From NCBI RefSeq assembly GCF_030548465.1, contig NZ_JAUOSF010000002.1:186001-250000 (forward strand): a stretch of 64,000 bases of DNA. The letters run 5' to 3'. Positions within the stretch are counted from its first letter, which is position 1. Every line of letters begins with the position of its first letter. Of this stretch, positions 18,411 to 27,107 are shown in pieces. The DNA is from Tamlana sp. 2_MG-2023. Its GTDB lineage: Bacteria; Bacteroidota; Bacteroidia; Flavobacteriales; Flavobacteriaceae. Both the position numbers and the translations under genes were made by a program. The notes under the pieces were generated by a model. The model saw only the letters and a program-made list of their open reading frames with translations, was not told the origin of the DNA and did not search any database.

Positions 18411-19170
18411 TTATTGCATTTTAAATATTTTGTGAATTGTTATTTTTTTCTGTTCTTTAAGCAAAAAAGAACATTATACCAGAACAAACGATATCAGTTA
18501 GAATTAACTTCCCGTAGCGGCTAACCTAGGAGCAAGTGTATTTATAGATCGCTCTGTCCTTAGAATGATAGGTTTTCTGTTTTTATGAGATGCTTTCTTA
18601 ACTTTGTTGCAGCTAAATTTTAATAGTAAAAAATTAATGGCTACTAAACTAGAAATAATGATTGTCGTTGTAAGTATCATAGATAACTGAATTTAAACTT
18701 ATTACAAAGCGCTGAAATTTACTATTTTGGGGCAGTAGTTGTTATAAGTTTTTGTCTGATGCAAAATTAATCAATAAAAGACTACACAGCAATACGTAGT
18801 TATACCTATTTATTTTTTTTGGGAAGTATTTAAAATTAAAGTTAAATATTTAGCATAATCTTAGAATATTAATTTTTTTTTGAGAATAGATATTTACTTT
18901 AAACCTGATTATTGCACTATGTATGTCAGAAAAAAAGTATTCTTTTGTGAAAACGTTAACAATTCCCCTCCTCCTCAGTGCTATTTAGTCTTATTTTCTT
19001 CTAGTTCTTAAATTAAATTTGTTGATTTCTAGCTTTTCTTCAGTTATAGGGTTTACAGTAAATACTAATTTGTATGTTCAATTTATTCATTCTGAATCAG
19101 AAAGCATTTACGCGTAATAAAAGTCATTTTTATTTCTGAAATATGTGTTTTAAGGAAATAAAAATTATTT
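18411..19170. other. 760-bp gene-free stretch between ung and menB
   Basis: No ORF of convincing length on either strand. It holds a small ORF (18923-18988, listed separately) that looks like a signal peptide ending in a stop, T- and A-rich tracts around 18810 and 18870, and a less AT-rich patch at about 18510-18600 whose + frame reads PVAANLGASVFIDRS before ending. I recognise no RNA gene. Confidence 0.6.
18923..18988 (+). pseudogene. Decayed secretory ORF (signal-peptide remnant)
   Basis: The ATG at 18923 opens MSEKKYSFVKTLTIPLLLSAI and then meets a TAG. A short charged N-terminus followed by a hydrophobic run is what a signal peptide looks like, and reading past the stop continues with hydrophobic residues. 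It may be the start of a lost secreted protein or adhesin; it could equally be chance in AT-rich DNA. Confidence 0.3.
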
Positions 19171-20028
19171 TTGAACAAAATTAATGACATGGAAGAACCT
19201 AAATGGGTTACAGTTAAAGAATATGAAGACATTACTTATAAAAAATGTCATGGCGTTGCTAGAATCGCCTTTAATAGACCGAATGTTCGAAATGCTTTCC
19301 GTCCTAAAACAACAAGTGAGTTATACGATGCATTTTATGATGCTAATGAAGACGTAAATATTGGTGTTGTTTTACTTTCTGCAGAAGGACCTTCTACAAA
19401 AGATGGTGTTTATTCATTTTGTAGCGGAGGAGATCAAAAAGCACGTGGCCATCAAGGTTACGTTGGTGAAGATGGCTATCACCGTTTAAATATATTAGAA
19501 GTTCAACGTTTAATTCGCTTCATGCCAAAAGCAGTTATTGCAGTAGTTCCTGGATGGGCTGTTGGTGGCGGACATAGTTTACACGTGGTTTGCGATCTAA
19601 CTTTAGCTAGTAAGGAACATGCTATATTTAAGCAAACAGATGCAGATGTTACAAGTTTTGACGGAGGTTACGGTTCAGCATATTTAGCTAAAATGGTCGG
19701 ACAGAAAAAGGCTAGAGAAATCTTTTTCTTAGGTAGAAATTATTCAGCGCAAGAAGCATTCGAGATGGGTATGGTGAATGCTGTGATTCCTCATGATGAA
19801 TTAGAAAGTACTGCTTACGAATGGGCGCAAGAAATCTTAGCAAAATCACCTACCTCAATTAAGATGTTGAAATTCGCAATGAATTTAACCGACGATGGTA
19901 TGGTTGGTCAGCAAGTTTTTGCTGGTGAAGCTACACGATTAGCTTATATGACTGAAGAAGCAAAAGAAGGGCGTAACGCATTTCTTGAAAAGCGAAAGCC
20001 TAATTTTGATAAAAAATGGATTCCATAA
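19171..20028 (+). CDS. menB: 1,4-dihydroxy-2-naphthoyl-CoA synthase
   Basis: Crotonase-fold enzyme that closes the second ring of the menaquinone headgroup from o-succinylbenzoyl-CoA. Marks are FNRPNVRNAFRPKT, the oxyanion-hole SFCSGGDQKARG, VPGWAVGGGHSLHVVCDLT, and the MenB-specific TDADVTSFDGGYGSAYLAKMVGQKKAREIFFLG. Length 285 (279 from the in-frame ATG at 19189) is standard. TTG 19171 and ATG 19189 are both possible starts. Its TAA stop overlaps the menA start, so menB leads the menaquinone operon here. Confidence 0.97.
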   Translation: MNKINDMEEPKWVTVKEYEDITYKKCHGVARIAFNRPNVRNAFRPKTTSELYDAFYDANEDVNIGVVLLSAEGPSTKDGVYSFCSGGDQKARGHQGYVGEDGYHRLNILEVQRLIRFMPKAVIAVVPGWAVGGGHSLHVVCDLTLASKEHAIFKQTDADVTSFDGGYGSAYLAKMVGQKKAREIFFLGRNYSAQEAFEMGMVNAVIPHDELESTAYEWAQEILAKSPTSIKMLKFAMNLTDDGMVGQQVFAGEATRLAYMTEEAKEGRNAFLEKRKPNFDKKWIP

Positions 20029-20930
20029 TGGAGAATGTTTCTACGTGGATTTCCGCGATGCGTTTAAGAACACTTCCTTTATCTGTTTCAGGAATTATTT
20101 TGGCTTCTTGTTTAGCGCAATACCATCAAGTTTTTAGCTGGAGTATTTGCATTATCGCCATTTTAACTACTTTAAGTTTACAGATTTTGTCAAATTTAGC
20201 GAATGATTATGGTGATGGCATAAAGGGTACCGATAATGACGATCGTATTGGTCCGCAACGTGCTATTCAATCGGGTAAAATATCACCCAAACAGCTTTTA
20301 AATGCGATTATAATTAATGTGATAATTGCTCTATTTTTAGCAGTATTGTTAATTTTTACGGCATTTGGCTCTGATAATTTTCTGCTTTCATCACTTTTTT
20401 TAGTTATAGGAATAGCCTCAGTCGTTGCAGCTATTAAATATACTGTAGGTAGCAGTGCTTTTGGTTATAAAGGCTTAGGAGATATCTTTGTTTTTATTTT
20501 TTTCGGACTCGTTAGTGTTATGGGGTGTTATGTGCTATATGCCAAAAACATAAGTGTTATAACGGTTTTACCAGCCATTACAGTGGGGCTTTTAAGCACA
20601 GGGGTTTTGAATCTTAATAATATGAGAGACAGGATTTCAGATAAAAAATCAAATAAAATTACTCTTGCTGTTAAATTAGGAGAAAAAAAAGTAAAAGTTT
20701 ACCACAACATTTTAATTGTATCAGCTATTATTTTATCGGCCTTATTTGGTGTTTTATATTATACATCTATTTTTAATTTAATCTATTTTATAGCATATAT
20801 TCCTTTAATTATTCATTTAAAAACGGTAAATAATAATAAAGATTTAGCGTTATTGGATCCAGAATTAAAGAAATTGGCATTAACGACTGTTTTATTAGCA
20901 TTGTTAATGGGAATAGGACAATTGTTATAG
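20028..20930 (+). CDS. menA: 1,4-dihydroxy-2-naphthoate polyprenyltransferase
   Basis: UbiA-superfamily integral membrane enzyme that attaches the prenyl tail to 1,4-dihydroxy-2-naphthoate to give demethylmenaquinone. The prenyl-diphosphate/Mg site is NLANDYGDGIKGTDNDDR; the second aspartate-rich motif is NLNNMRDRISDKKSNKITLAV. About eight or nine hydrophobic segments are visible. ATG 20028 overlaps the last base of the menB stop codon (TAATG); another in-frame ATG at 20016 would overlap menB by 13 bases. Either way translation is coupled to menB. Confidence 0.96.
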   Translation: MENVSTWISAMRLRTLPLSVSGIILASCLAQYHQVFSWSICIIAILTTLSLQILSNLANDYGDGIKGTDNDDRIGPQRAIQSGKISPKQLLNAIIINVIIALFLAVLLIFTAFGSDNFLLSSLFLVIGIASVVAAIKYTVGSSAFGYKGLGDIFVFIFFGLVSVMGCYVLYAKNISVITVLPAITVGLLSTGVLNLNNMRDRISDKKSNKITLAVKLGEKKVKVYHNILIVSAIILSALFGVLYYTSIFNLIYFIAYIPLIIHLKTVNNNKDLALLDPELKKLALTTVLLALLMGIGQLL

Positions 20931-20964
20931 AATTTTTGTAATTTAATCTTCTAATTTTAATAAG

Positions 20965-21642
20965 ATGAAAATAACATTTTACGGTCATGCAAGTTTAGGA
21001 ATTGAAGTAGACGATGTTCATATTCTTGTTGATCCATTTATTTCAGCAAACCCTAATGCTTCAGAAGTTGATATTGAAAACCTTAAAGCAGATTATATCC
21101 TTGTAACGCATGCGCACCAAGATCATATTGTTGATGTCGAAGCCATAGCAAAGCGCACGGGAGCTGTAATTGTTTCAAATTTTGAAATTGTTTCATATTA
21201 TGAGAAATTAGGTATTGAAGGACATCCAATGAATCATGGCGGTAAATGGGATTTTGAATTTGGTACCGTAAAATATGTAAATGCCATTCATACATCTTCC
21301 TTCCCTGATGGCACTTATGGAGGTCAACCAGGAGGGTTTGTTATTGAAGGCGAACGTAAAAATATTTACATCGCTGGAGATACAGCTCTAACTTACGATA
21401 TGAAATTAATTCCGCTTCAAACCAAATTAGATTTAGCGATTTTACCAATTGGTGATAATTTCACCATGGGTGTTGAAGATGCTATTTTAGCTAGTGATTT
21501 TATTGAATGTGATAAAGTTTTAGGTTATCATTATGATACTTTCGGATATATTGAAATTGATCATGAGGATGCTAAACGTAAATTCTTTGAAAAAGATAAA
21601 GATCTAATGTTACTAGGAATAAATGATTTTATAGAGCTATAA
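20965..21642 (+). CDS. UPF0173-type metallo-beta-lactamase-fold hydrolase
   Basis: 225-residue metal-dependent hydrolase. The metal-binding motif THAHQDHIVD is near residue 48; later ligands are probably in NAIHTSSFPDG, IAGDTALT and GYHYDTFGYIEID. Members of this family have no established reaction. It lies 34 bp after menA in the same direction, inside the menaquinone operon. The operon as seen contains no hotdog-fold thioesterase, and many metallo-beta-lactamase-fold enzymes cleave thioesters, so it is a candidate for hydrolysing 1,4-dihydroxy-2-naphthoyl-CoA (see findings). That role is inferred, not shown. Confidence 0.88.
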   Translation: MKITFYGHASLGIEVDDVHILVDPFISANPNASEVDIENLKADYILVTHAHQDHIVDVEAIAKRTGAVIVSNFEIVSYYEKLGIEGHPMNHGGKWDFEFGTVKYVNAIHTSSFPDGTYGGQPGGFVIEGERKNIYIAGDTALTYDMKLIPLQTKLDLAILPIGDNFTMGVEDAILASDFIECDKVLGYHYDTFGYIEIDHEDAKRKFFEKDKDLMLLGINDFIEL

Positions 21643-21664
21643 CGCACATATTTAGCCTTCATTT

Positions 21665-23983
21665 ATGTATCAAAAAATAAAATTGTTTTACTTCTTGGCC
21701 TTTTTAATTGCTATTCAATTCCCATTGAATGCACAAGAGAAAAAGCCAAAAGTTGCACTTGTTTTAAGTGGAGGAGGCGCTAAAGGAATAGCACATATTC
21801 CTGTTCTTCAAAAATTAGATTCTTTGGGTATTGTTCCTGATTTAGTTGTAGGAACTAGTATGGGGAGTGTGGTAGGTGGTTTATATTCCATGGGCTATTC
21901 TGGTAATGATATTGCCGAAATGATCACAGAACTAGATTGGAATCAATTATTAGGAGGCAGTGTAACCTTAGCCTTAGTAGGTAATGAGGAAAAAAGTGAG
22001 TTCAACAACTACTTAATAGGTTTAAATTGGAAAAATAAAAAACCTTCCATAAGTACAGGAATACTTAACGATCAAAACCTTCGAGAACTTTTAGCATTGC
22101 TTACGTATCCTGTGTATAGTATTCATGATTTTGACAAATTACCTATTCCATACCGAGCCATTGCAACTGATATTGTAAGCGGAAATGAAGTTGTAATAAA
22201 AGAAGGATCTTTACTAACAGCTATGCGTGCCAGTATGTCGATTCCTTCTATTTTTAAACCTGTAGATTATAAAGAAACTTTACTGGTTGATGGTGGTATT
22301 TTAAATAATTTCCCAACAGATGTCGCTAAGCAACTTGGCGCAGATATTATTATTGGTAGTGATGTAGGTGGTGGATTAAAAACTAAGGAAGAATTGAACA
22401 ATATTGCTACAATTTTGTTTCAAACGAGTATGTTAGTCAGTAGTATTAAAAATCCAGAGAATCGTAAACTATGTGATGTTTTAGTAGATCATACACCTAA
22501 TTTAACCTATTCGACAGGTGACTTTAATAGAAGTGCAGGGATTTATGAAGAAGGAAAGATCGCAACCAACGAGCAAACCGATCCGCTTTCAGAATTAGCC
22601 TTTAAATTAAGGAATTACGAGCAAAGACAAGTTAAAGTACCCGAAGTACCTGAACAGTTTGTATTAGATACGATTGTATATAAGTCTATTAGTAAAGGTA
22701 ATTTAGAGTTGGTAAAATCTCGTGTAGATTTAGAGGAAAATAAGGCGTACGCTCCAGACGATGTTGTAAATGGTGTAAACAGACTTATGGGAACCAATCT
22801 ATTCAATCAAATAGTAGTGATTCCTAAAGTTAAAGATAGTGTTTTAGGTTTAGAAATAAATGGGGTTGAAAACTCGAAGCATCAATTAAAATTGGCGCTT
22901 CATTATGATACTTATAGAGATCTTGGAGCCATTATAAATTATACAGGTAGAAATGTAGTAGGTGAAGCTTCTCGTACCTTATTCACGCTTGATGTTTCGG
23001 AGCAACCTAAGTTAAGGGTGCAGCACCAAAAAATATTTGGCAAAGAACACAAATGGTGGTGGCGAACAGAGTTATTGTGGTTAAAACTTAAGCAAAAAGT
23101 GTATTTTGATGGTTTTGGAGTGGATGGGATGAAATATAAGTCTCTAGCTTTTGACTTTCAGTTTAATAGAAACCTTATTGTAAATAAAAGTTATATTGGT
23201 TTAGGCTTGGCTTCTAATACGGTAAATTTAGAACCTCAAATTAGTCTTGCTACAGAAGATTCTTCAATTTTAGAAAACTATAAGTTTAAAGATATTGGTT
23301 TAGATTTTCACTTTAACTACAATAGCTTTGATGAAGTTTTTTACTCTAAACGTGGGACTTTTGTCCATGCTTCCATCGAGCAGTCTTTAGTTCATAAAGT
23401 GGATTTAAACTTTTCAGATGAAAGTGAAAACCTAAACGGTAACACTAATGGTTTTACTAAGGCAAATGTTGTTTACGAAAGACGTATACCTCTTAATGGG
23501 CTCTTTTCTATTATAGTTGGGGCGCAAGGCGCATTCACTTTTCAGCAGGATTTAACTGGTGATGATATTAGTTTTAGTGATTTTGGTTATGGTGCTAAAT
23601 ACTTTATAGGTGGAAATGTAACACGACCTATGCGGGATACTTTTGTTTTTGCTGGTTTAGATGAAGATGAGTTAACAGCAACTCAATTCTTGGCTTTTAA
23701 TTTAGGAGTGCAATACCATCCCTTTAAAAAAGTATACATTCAACCACATGGAAGTTTAGCATCAGTAGGGTTTGACGAGTTTAGTAATTATGTAGATCAT
23801 GCTTTTTCGCCTAAAGGTAACTGGGATGAAGCTCAAGAAACTAGTGCTGTCTTATCGGTGGGTTCAACATTTTCATACAACTCCTTATTAGGGCCTATAA
23901 ATTTAGACGTTTCCTATGTGAATGGTTTAGATCGGTTTCGTGTGTTTCTAGGTATTGGTTTTCAATTTGGTAAATCTAATTAA
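21665..23983 (+). CDS. Outer-membrane patatin phospholipase with C-terminal beta barrel (PlpD-like)
   Basis: 772 residues. A signal peptide (FLAFLIAIQFPLNAQ) is followed by a patatin domain with GGGAKGIAHIPVL, the nucleophile elbow GTSMGS and the catalytic-dyad aspartate in VDGGILNNFP (~residue 209). The middle (~340-410) resembles one POTRA module (LVKSRVDLEENKAY...), and the C-terminal ~370 residues are a 16-stranded-type barrel with alternating strands ending in FRVFLGIGFQFG. This is the layout of type Vd autotransporters (PlpD, FplA), which display a lipase on the surface. It sits between the metallohydrolase and menC, 23 and 6 bp from them, so it is cotranscribed with menaquinone genes. 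Confidence 0.9.
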   Translation: MYQKIKLFYFLAFLIAIQFPLNAQEKKPKVALVLSGGGAKGIAHIPVLQKLDSLGIVPDLVVGTSMGSVVGGLYSMGYSGNDIAEMITELDWNQLLGGSVTLALVGNEEKSEFNNYLIGLNWKNKKPSISTGILNDQNLRELLALLTYPVYSIHDFDKLPIPYRAIATDIVSGNEVVIKEGSLLTAMRASMSIPSIFKPVDYKETLLVDGGILNNFPTDVAKQLGADIIIGSDVGGGLKTKEELNNIATILFQTSMLVSSIKNPENRKLCDVLVDHTPNLTYSTGDFNRSAGIYEEGKIATNEQTDPLSELAFKLRNYEQRQVKVPEVPEQFVLDTIVYKSISKGNLELVKSRVDLEENKAYAPDDVVNGVNRLMGTNLFNQIVVIPKVKDSVLGLEINGVENSKHQLKLALHYDTYRDLGAIINYTGRNVVGEASRTLFTLDVSEQPKLRVQHQKIFGKEHKWWWRTELLWLKLKQKVYFDGFGVDGMKYKSLAFDFQFNRNLIVNKSYIGLGLASNTVNLEPQISLATEDSSILENYKFKDIGLDFHFNYNSFDEVFYSKRGTFVHASIEQSLVHKVDLNFSDESENLNGNTNGFTKANVVYERRIPLNGLFSIIVGAQGAFTFQQDLTGDDISFSDFGYGAKYFIGGNVTRPMRDTFVFAGLDEDELTATQFLAFNLGVQYHPFKKVYIQPHGSLASVGFDEFSNYVDHAFSPKGNWDEAQETSAVLSVGSTFSYNSLLGPINLDVSYVNGLDRFRVFLGIGFQFGKSN

Positions 23984-23988
23984 GGTAT

Positions 23989-25026
23989 ATGACAGCTAAT
24001 TATTATAAATATATTTTAGACTTCAAACAAGCTAGCGGAACTTCTCGAGGGGTTTTAAAACAAAAGGAAACGTGGTTTATAGTCGTAGAAGCTGAAAACA
24101 ATCAAGGTGTTGGAGAATGTGGTGTTTTTAGAGGTTTAAGTATTGATGATACGCCAGATTATGAAAGTGTTTTAAAATGGACATGTTCAAATATTCACTT
24201 AGGTTTAGACATTTTACTTGGTAAACTTACCGAATACCCTTCCATTCAGTTTGGCGTAGAAATGGCTTTTAAATCTTTAGAAGCTGAAAATAAATTTGAA
24301 TTGTTTCCTTCGGAATTCATAAAAGGAAATAAAGGAATTGCTATAAACGGCTTAATTTGGATGGGAAGTGAAGCTTTCATGAAACAACAAATTAAAGACA
24401 AAATTGAAGCTGGTTTTAAATGTATTAAAATGAAAATTGGAGCTATCGATTTTCAAACCGAAATCAAGCTTTTAAAGTCGATTAGAAAAGAATTTTCATC
24501 AAAAGATATCGAATTACGTGTAGATGCGAATGGGGCATTTCATCCTTCAGAAGCCTTAGAAAAATTAAAGGTTTTATCTGAACTCGATTTACACTCCATT
24601 GAACAACCTATTAAACAAGGACAAACAGAAGCCATGTCACAATTGTGTAAGGACACACCTTTGCCAATTGCTTTAGATGAAGAATTGATAGGTGTGTTTT
24701 CAGAAGAAGAAAAAAGGAGTTTGCTAAAAACTATAAATCCGCAATACATCATACTAAAACCAAGTTTGATTGGTGGTTTCCGCGGAAGCGATCAATGGAT
24801 TAAAGCCGCAGAAAATCAAAACATTGGTTGGTGGATAACAAGCGCTCTAGAAAGTAACATAGGTCTGAACGCCATTGCGCAATACACTTATATGAAAAAT
24901 AGTGAATTACCCCAAGGATTAGGTACTGGCGGATTATTTACTAATAATTTTGAGAGTCCACTACAAGTTAATCACGGTCATTTAAAATATAGCAAAACGA
25001 TAAACTGGAATTTTAATTTAAAATAA
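23989..25026 (+). CDS. menC: o-Succinylbenzoate synthase
   Basis: Enolase-superfamily dehydratase that makes o-succinylbenzoate from SHCHC. The catalytic lysine is in IKMKIGAIDF, metal ligands in LRVDANGAFHPSEA, SIEQPIKQG and ALDEELIG, and the second lysine in YIILKPSLIGGF. 345 residues, normal for this family in Bacteroidota. It begins six bases after the patatin/barrel gene and ends one base before the CPBP protease gene. Confidence 0.95.
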   Translation: MTANYYKYILDFKQASGTSRGVLKQKETWFIVVEAENNQGVGECGVFRGLSIDDTPDYESVLKWTCSNIHLGLDILLGKLTEYPSIQFGVEMAFKSLEAENKFELFPSEFIKGNKGIAINGLIWMGSEAFMKQQIKDKIEAGFKCIKMKIGAIDFQTEIKLLKSIRKEFSSKDIELRVDANGAFHPSEALEKLKVLSELDLHSIEQPIKQGQTEAMSQLCKDTPLPIALDEELIGVFSEEEKRSLLKTINPQYIILKPSLIGGFRGSDQWIKAAENQNIGWWITSALESNIGLNAIAQYTYMKNSELPQGLGTGGLFTNNFESPLQVNHGHLKYSKTINWNFNLK

Positions 25027-25027
25027 T

Positions 25028-26005
25028 ATGTACATAGAACAGGCTTTTAAAGGTTTACACGAGTGGTGGCGCTATATAGTTGGTGTTTTAATAATTTTTT
25101 GTTCTTGGCAAATTATTGGAATGCTACCCTTGGTTGGTGCTCTAGCGGTTAAAACTATTGTAAGCGGAGGCGAAGCAAATATCTCTACCATACCAGAAAT
25201 GATCGATTTACTTGGAAACAATATGTTTTTGTTTTTCATGCTGTTTTCATTTGCTGTTGGTTTGTTAGGCGTTTTTATTACAAGCGTGGGTTTTCATAAG
25301 TTGCCAATTGTAAGTTTAACAACTGTTAGAAAAAAGATTGATTGGTCTCGATTTTGGTTCGTATTTGTGCTTTGGGGGATAATTTCTACGGGGTTTATTT
25401 TTTTAGAATATTATTTAGCTCCAGAAGATTATCAGTGGAATTTTCAGTTGCAACCGTTTTTAGTATTATGTGTAATTAGCGTAATTTTTATTCCATTACA
25501 AACCAGTTTTGAGGAATATTTTTTCCGTGGATATTTGATGCAAGGTTTTGGCGTGATTTTTAGAAACAGATGGATGCCATTATTAATTACCTCAGTAGGT
25601 TTTGGGCTCTTGCATATTGCCAACCCAGAAGTAGAACAATTGGGGTATGTAATCATGATTTATTACATAGGAACAGGTTTGTTTTTGGGAGTAATGACTT
25701 TAATGGATGACGGTTTAGAGCTTGCTTTAGGCTTTCACGCAGCCAATAATTTGTTTACAGCACTTTTGGTTTCAGCAGATTGGACAGCCTTCCAGACCGA
25801 CTCCTTATTTAAAGATTTATCAAACCCTTCAGAGGTCGGATTTATTGAAATATTTGTTCCTGTTTTTATTGTGTTTCCAGCGTTACTTTTTGTATTTTCC
25901 AAAAAATATAATTGGACTGATTGGAAAGGCAAACTATCAGGAAAATTAATAGAACCAGAGATAGAGAATAATATAAAAATGAAAAGTTATGATGCCGAAT
26001 TATAG
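25028..26005 (+). CDS. CPBP-family intramembrane metalloprotease
   Basis: Polytopic membrane protein with the CPBP (Abi/Rce1-like) motifs: the paired glutamates in SFEEYFFRGYLMQ near residue 160, then LLHIANPE and LGFHAANN with the histidine and asparagine ligands. About eight membrane helices. Such proteins process CAAX-like or bacteriocin-related substrates; here no target is evident. Its place between menC and menE is a conserved-looking arrangement that may be only transcriptional. It overlaps the start of menE by about 17 bases. Confidence 0.88.
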   Translation: MYIEQAFKGLHEWWRYIVGVLIIFCSWQIIGMLPLVGALAVKTIVSGGEANISTIPEMIDLLGNNMFLFFMLFSFAVGLLGVFITSVGFHKLPIVSLTTVRKKIDWSRFWFVFVLWGIISTGFIFLEYYLAPEDYQWNFQLQPFLVLCVISVIFIPLQTSFEEYFFRGYLMQGFGVIFRNRWMPLLITSVGFGLLHIANPEVEQLGYVIMIYYIGTGLFLGVMTLMDDGLELALGFHAANNLFTALLVSADWTAFQTDSLFKDLSNPSEVGFIEIFVPVFIVFPALLFVFSKKYNWTDWKGKLSGKLIEPEIENNIKMKSYDAEL

Positions 26006-27056
26006 AAATGTACACAACAAGTTTAAGTTAGATAATGTAAGTTATAAACATGAAGATTTAATGGAGGTAGCTTATAGCTATGTCAAGGAAGGTCTGCCAT
26101 TTCAACAAGAACTCGGACTCTTTTTATTAGATTGGTTAGATGATTATGATTATGTAGAAGTGCAGACTTCAGGTTCTACCGGGAAACCCAAAAAACTAAA
26201 AATTAAAAAACAAGCTATGGTAAATTCGGCCATTGCTACAGGTGATTTCTTCGATTTAAAGCCTGGATATAAAGTTTTACACTGTTTACCTTCAAACTTT
26301 ATTGCAGGAAAAATGACGATTGTAAGAGCCATTATTTTAGGCTTAGAGCTGGACATGGTTCAACCTTCTGCTTTTCCTAGAATTGATTACGAAAAAGACT
26401 ACGATTTTTGTGCTTTTACTCCAATGCAACTTAAAAACTTTGCTAAAGACTTAGAAAGTATTAAAGCTGTTATTGTTGGTGGAGGTATGGTTTCTAAGCA
26501 TATTGTTGATCTCATTAAAGACAAAAAACCAATGGTTTATGAAACCTATGGGATGACTGAAACAGTATCTCATATTGCTGTAAGAAAACTTAATAATTTA
26601 GATGAAACTGAAAGAGTAGCTTACTTTAGAACCCTTCCTAATGTTAAAATTTCTACAGATGACCGTGATTGTTTAGTGATTGAAGCTCCGGCAATTTCAG
26701 ATGAGACGATTGTAACTAATGATATTGTTAAAATTCACACATCAGACAGTTTTGAATGGTTAGGACGTTACGATAATGTGGTAAATTCTGGAGGAATAAA
26801 GCTATATCCAGAGCAAATTGAACGAAAATTACAAGGTAAAATAAAGGAAGATTTTTTCATTACTTCAAAACCTGATGATACTTTAGGTGAAAAATTAGTT
26901 TTAGTTGTACAGAGTGAAAGTAATAATTTAAACAACGATGTTTTTGCAGAATTAGGGAAATATGAAAAACCTAAAGAGATCATTCATGTAGCGAAATTTA
27001 CTGAAACGTCTTCTGGGAAAATTCATCGTCAACGTACTTTAGAATCTGTTCAATAG
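25989..27056 (+). CDS. menE: o-Succinylbenzoate-CoA ligase (short form)
   Basis: Adenylate-forming ligase that activates o-succinylbenzoate with CoA. The P-loop-like TSGSTGKPKKLKI is near residue 60, YETYGMTETVSHIA is the A5-like motif, LGRYDNVVNSGGIKLYPEQIE gives the hinge, and SGKIHRQRT contains the catalytic lysine. At 355 residues it is shorter than MenE of Bacillus or E. coli (450-490), because the N-terminal subdomain is reduced; short forms are typical of Bacteroidota. The gene starts inside the end of the CPBP gene (ATGATG at 25989), so translation is coupled. Confidence 0.92.
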   Translation: MMPNYRNVHNKFKLDNVSYKHEDLMEVAYSYVKEGLPFQQELGLFLLDWLDDYDYVEVQTSGSTGKPKKLKIKKQAMVNSAIATGDFFDLKPGYKVLHCLPSNFIAGKMTIVRAIILGLELDMVQPSAFPRIDYEKDYDFCAFTPMQLKNFAKDLESIKAVIVGGGMVSKHIVDLIKDKKPMVYETYGMTETVSHIAVRKLNNLDETERVAYFRTLPNVKISTDDRDCLVIEAPAISDETIVTNDIVKIHTSDSFEWLGRYDNVVNSGGIKLYPEQIERKLQGKIKEDFFITSKPDDTLGEKLVLVVQSESNNLNNDVFAELGKYEKPKEIIHVAKFTETSSGKIHRQRTLESVQ

Positions 27057-27107
27057 TAAACTGTAACAAATTTCACTTTTTTTATACTTACAAGTAAATA
27101 TTAATAC

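Noticed and set aside
25028-26005. Abi-type phage defence or bacteriocin immunity gene
   Set aside because: The CPBP motifs are clear, but the gene is embedded in the menaquinone operon and no toxin or phage gene is nearby, so a defence role is not supported.
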